Positions 59,750-64,000 of a stretch of DNA of 64,000 nt are shown in pieces; within the stretch, counting starts at the first letter, position 1, and every line of letters begins with the position of its first letter. The notes beneath the pieces are model-generated. The model searched no databases and was not told the origin of the DNA. It was given only the letters and a program-made list of their open reading frames with translations. Position numbers and translations under genes: made by a program. This DNA comes from Clytia hemisphaerica (Eukaryota > Cnidaria > Hydrozoa > Leptothecata > Clytiidae), in contig CACVBU010000939.1 in NCBI GenBank assembly GCA_902728285.1, positions 1,674,001 through 1,738,000 on the forward strand, given 5' to 3'.

Positions 59750-61340
59750 TTTTCTTCCTCATCCAAATTACAAGAACAAAACAGCAAAGAAAAAGAAATG
59801 AAAATGATGAAAATGAAGAAAAAAAGCGAAAGTTTATATCAATTTGCTTTCTGTTTTAAACTATACGATGAACAAAATATCAACAAAATTGAAGAAAGTT
59901 GAACCAGAAGAAGAAACTGGAAAAAGATCAAAAAATATGTAAGAAGATAATAAGTGAAGACCAAATAATAAAAAAATGTGTTATGTAGCAAAGAAGTGTG
60001 AACTCCCCTTTCCTCCTTTAAACACCATGACGTCGTGTTGGAAAATTAGTTAATAAATCGTGTGTTTTTGGCGTGGGATGGGGGCTAAAGAAAAACGTCA
60101 ACCCATAATAAACCTCAAATTAAGAAATGTCAAATTACAGTTCCAAAATGATGATAAAATTCACTATTAAACGCAAAAACAAAAGGCTGAGCACTTCAAT
60201 AATAGCAGCTAAAATATATATCAAACGACTATCTAACAACCCCACCGTAAATAGAAGGAAGAGATTTGGTTCGAACTTTGGAGGGTCAAATCTTTGAATG
60301 TTAGTTCAAAAAACATTAAACTTTGCCCCATAATAGCTTATGATAGTGTTAATAGGTGTGCTTGTAACTGTTACCAGGCTAAAGTGCCCGGGAGAAATTT
60401 CGATGAATAATACAAAGATGAACTTTGGCATCAGATAAACACCGATAAATAAGCAAATTATCTGATAGCTGTTGTTTTTCTAATAGAGAGAAAGAGTAAA
60501 TTTGCGAATGGATTTAGATTGAACTATGCTTCATAAAATATTATCTTTTTAAATATCCTCTGAATCATGAAATAAGCATCATCCTGAGAAATAAAAAGAT
60601 TGAATATGATCGAAACGGTATCATACCATCTTAAACAAAAAGTAAATAATAAACAAAACATGTAAATAAACAGGGTGAACAGAGAGTATAAAAATAAAAC
60701 GAATGTTGCCAAAGGACCGATACCGATAATTGTTTGGAATAGAGTTATACGGAAATGAGAATTCAACCAGTTCTGATCACCAGCAATACCCAAAAAAAAA
60801 GTTAAAACCAAAAAGATCTTGAAATCAATACAATCGATCCCAAGAGCAGAAATTAGAGTCAGTGATAAGACTGAAAAAACAAGAATGAGCTAATTACAAT
60901 AAAAGTTTATCATAAGCACAAAGGTTATTAACTGCTAATTAGATATCAACAAATTTCAAGCACTCAACGGCCTTTGATTCAAACCGAAAGTATCTAATGG
61001 TTATTAGAGAAAACTGTGGAATGTTTTCCCATCCTCAAACCTTCCATTCAGACCCCAGCAACCTTTTGTGCTGTCAAAAGCCAATTAATCAAGATTGAAT
61101 AATTTTTTTGACAGTGGCAGTCACATCTCCAGAAATCGCTAATCTAACCTGTCCTAGGTGTTTCAAAAAGACAAGCGAGACATTCTGGCCGCATCTTCAG
61201 TTTTGTAGAGCTTACTCTAATATACTATTAAATTTCAGTCATAATGCATAAAATCATAACAAAAGATAGATAAAGTAAGCAAACTTCGTACTTTTTATTT
61301 AGCTAATGTAACGAAAAGAGTCAGTAAAGAACGGACCAGT
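59750..61340. other. No supported gene
   Basis: AT-rich sequence. A 95-codon hydrophobic minus frame (60811-60524) could be an exon, but nothing in it matches a family I know and no splice partner was found. Confidence 0.35.
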
Positions 61341-61346
61341 TTTTAA

Positions 61347-61571
61347 AGGTTTTATTTTTACTTAAGTGTTCCCGTTTCGTATCAGACACATTTCATATCA
61401 GGACAGTGTCTGCTTATTGTTATACTATGCTTATATAAGCAAAAAAATGTTTTTCTCTTCCTCTTTTTAACCAATCTTGCTCCACATTCCTGTCAATCCA
61501 ATGTTAAAAAGCTTGTGAATTAAAATTGATGAATAAGCAAACGATATCACTCTAACTTAAAAACATAACCT
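61347..61571 (-). mobile_element. TTAA-flanked MITE, copy 2 (degraded)
   Basis: The ends are AGGTTTTATTT and its approximate complement AACCT, flanked by TTAA on both sides (61343-61346 and 61572-61575). It aligns along its whole length with 62581-62799 but has many substitutions and small indels. A TTAA duplication fits piggyBac- or Kolobok-type insertion. Confidence 0.85.
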
Positions 61572-62035
61572 TTAACAAATACTTTTCAATTCTAAACAAC
61601 AGATGTACGAATGGCATGTCCGACCAAAATTGCTAATCGACTTAAAATAGTCAACTTTCCCTCAAGAGAGACATGCTAGATAATGGTTGCGTGGTAACCT
61701 AAATGCTATCTTTAAGATTGTGCCATTTTCTTATTAATAATATCAAGCTTAAGGCACTCGATTAAAATGCATTTTAATTGGCCATCAGCTAATAAGATTA
61801 ATTATATAGGTTACTGAAAATGACAAAAAAATCCGACTATTCGCAGTCAATGATTTGCTCATTTGAACAAAATGTCAAATGATAGAAGTATTAAAAATTA
61901 TTTTCTTCATAAAAAGATTTTAGACCTACTTTAAAACTTCAAGGCATTATTTTGACTATCGTTTTAGAACAATTTTTTGTAAGAACAAACCATATAAGTC
62001 AGCTTTCGATGGCGAAGTTTTAAGAACAAAACAAT

Positions 62036-62209
62036 AGACCTTATCGGAGTTTTCGATTTTTCTAAAAAAGTGATGCATTGTGGGATTGTTTCCAGTGTAT
62101 TACAATAGAATTCCCTCGAGGAATTCCTAAGAGATTTCTATTGTAATACACTCGAAACAATCCCACAATGCATCGCTTTTTTAGAAAAATCAAAAACCCC
62201 GATAAGGTC
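62036..62209 (-). mobile_element. Palindromic MITE 'D', copy 2, TA-flanked
   Basis: Same arms as 35736-35908 (GACCTTATCGGAGTTTT... GATGCATTGTGGGATTG), with the central piece in the opposite orientation. TA lies on both sides. The few differences between the copies suggest recent activity. Confidence 0.92.
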
Positions 62210-62580
62210 TATTTTGAATGATGATTGATTTTAAATAAGGTTGGATATATATATACTACATAAAACTATGCATACACTACATATAATATAAAAACGAACT
62301 GTAATGATAGTAGTAATAAAAAACCGGAATGGTAAGAATACCTTTGTCATTAAGCAAGTTTTTTCGCAGACATTTTGTTAGTGTTTGTTAATCAGGATGT
62401 GGTCCTGAAAATAGAAAAAAACGTTCATTTTATTAATAAAACGAAAAGTGAAATTCATTCTCACATATATCCTAATATTCATGGGAAAAAACTCCTGCTC
62501 AATAATCTTTGAAAAGTCAATGTAGAAATCAGATGAAACAAAAACATTCGGACTATATTGAAATAGCCAACAAACGTTAA

Positions 62581-62799
62581 AGGTTTTATTTCTACATAAG
62601 TGTTCCCATTTCAAAACAGACACATATTTCATATCAGGACAGTGTCTGCCTATTGGTATACTATACTGATAAGCATGTTTTTCTTTTCCTTCTTCTGACC
62701 AATCTTGCTCCACTTCCATGTCAATCCAATATGAAAAAGCTTGTAAATCAAAAGTGATGGGTAAGCACACGATATCACTCTTATTTAGAAACGAAACCT
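62581..62799 (-). mobile_element. TTAA-flanked MITE, copy 1
   Basis: The inverted ends AGGTTT(T/C)(A/G)TTTCTA(C/A)ATAAG are flanked by TTAA (62577-62580 and 62800-62803). An open minus-strand frame of 130 codons runs through it, but the degraded second copy and the terminal repeats show that this is a transposon and not an exon. Confidence 0.87.
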
Positions 62800-62809
62800 T
62801 TAAGATTAG

Positions 62810-63540
62810 ACCTAGAATAAGATAAAACTAGTCCTTGATAGTACACAAAAATGCTTTTAAAAACAAACAAAAAAGAACTCACGTACATGCAGGAAGAATC
62901 TCCGAGTTTTAACATTTTCCTCTTTCGCCTTTATACTGCTTCTCAGCCTTCGATAATAATCTTATCTTAATGTATATCTTAGTATATTATTTCCTATAAA
63001 AACCATAAAAAATGTATTATATTAATCAGGGCCAGAGAGATTAGATATGATTATGGCTAAAATATGTTGGAACACCCCATCAAGGAGGGAACTCTGACCA
63101 CGCAAGATAACTGATTTCGTTTTTTTTAACATATTTGACCATATACATATGACGTCATATATAGTCAACGAATTAAATAATCTTTATTAATGAGACTAGC
63201 GAGAGATATGGAACGTTGATTATCGTTTGTCTTTGTCTAACGTGAAATTGGGCAACAGTACCATACAATAAATTGACTGTGATAACAGGTTAGACTTGTT
63301 TAAAGGCTTTAAGCTTGACATCAATGCATCTAATTTAGAATATACATTGATGAAATTTTCAGGATCCCAAGGAATAGGAAGGGATGAAAAGATAGATAAG
63401 TATTGACTTTTGAATGATGTTTATGCGTATATACAGGTGCGTTACACAAAGTATTCTACTGCTAAAAGATATTTAAAAAAGGCCTCTGTATAAAATATCT
63501 AGATAGAAGGTTTACACAAAAGAAAAGATACAAACAATGG
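62810..63540. other. No gene seen
   Basis: AT-rich spacer with a single TGACGTCA palindrome at about 63150. No frame or repeat with support. Confidence 0.4.
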
Positions 63541-63565
63541 ACCATTCCATCTTATATCCATCCAG

Positions 63566-63823
63566 GGGGTGGACGAACATTTCCAGGGGGTAATTGGAGA
63601 AGATTCTCCAGGGGATTTTCATCTTTCCAGGAGGTAAAAGGTTATCCTAAAATTTCCAGAGGGTAAAAGACTGATTTTAGTTCGTCCACCCTCACTTTTA
63701 AGGTATGAAAATAATTTTTTCCAAGGGTTCTTTTGCAAATTTTGCCATCTCCAGCAGGTATTTCTACACATGTCTAAGAGTCTTTTTTGCCTTGAAAAGG
63801 TTCGTCCACCCCTTGGTATGGAA
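63566..63823. mobile_element. Inverted-repeat element with CCAGGGGGTGGACGAAC ends
   Basis: CCAGGGGGTGGACGAAC at the left is mirrored by GTTCGTCCACCCCTTGG at the right, and GTTCGTCCACCCT also occurs internally. TTTCCAGGGGGTAA-like words recur five or six times in one orientation with AT-rich filler. This is another member of the word-repeat class. Confidence 0.8.
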
Positions 63824-64000
63824 GTTTCATGGAACAGCCCAGGCCAATGTTCGATGGTGTTGCGTTGGATGGCATCAGACATTCACCAGCATCAAAACAT
63901 TTGAGCTTTCAGTAAACATCTTCATAATAACTACTGTACTTTATAATTTGAAGTAGTGCAGACCAAGCAAACTAAAACGAAAATTAAAAAAATACGTAAA

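Noticed and set aside
60524..60811. 95-codon hydrophobic minus frame
   Set aside because: Hydrophobicity can arise from T-rich sequence read in this frame. No receptor motif or partner exon was found.
62378..62770. 130-codon minus-strand open frame that looks like a cysteine-containing protein exon
   Set aside because: Its main part is a 219-bp element with inverted ends and TTAA duplications. A decayed second copy with stops lies at 61347-61571.

Overview
The window is AT-rich, intron-bearing nuclear DNA from an animal. It holds five protein genes I can reconstruct exon by exon, set in a dense field of small DNA transposons and SINEs. Three findings point to an animal: a rhodopsin-class receptor with biogenic-amine hallmarks, a tandem set of GPR157-like receptors, and tRNA-headed SINEs. 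An early-branching animal, most likely a cnidarian, fits the mix of a lipoxygenase, GPR157-like receptors and highly palindromic MITEs. That placement is inference; no marker gene fixes it.

Layout. 1-16.9 kb has no convincing gene and consists of several long-inverted-repeat elements and hairpins. 16.9-28.2 kb carries three head-to-tail GPR157-like receptor genes with the same four-exon plan and intron phases (1,0,0). 28.2-36.7 kb is repeats, including a stack of transposons nested in one another (32.8-34.7 kb). 36.7-43.9 kb is a nine-exon lipoxygenase gene encoding about 669 residues, with a signal peptide, no visible PLAT domain, and all five metal-ligand positions filled. 47.1-49.3 kb on the minus strand is a two-coding-exon amine-like receptor. 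49.4-64 kb has no supported gene; it includes a tRNA-derived SINE head, several hairpin MITEs, a C-rich and nearly G-free tract (about 56.5-59.75 kb) and a pair of TTAA-flanked elements.

The receptors are plasma-membrane signalling proteins, and the lipoxygenase is probably an enzyme of the secretory route making oxidised fatty acids. Nothing in the sequence shows that they work together.

The most unusual structural signal is an element family with CCCGGG termini and 8-bp target duplications. Each copy carries its own short internal word, repeated at intervals, built on the core ACCCTTA. Several unrelated palindromic elements here share the plan of similar ends around regularly spaced copies of one GC-rich word. 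Splice sites were assigned by eye from GT/AG signals, reading frame and comparison between paralogues.
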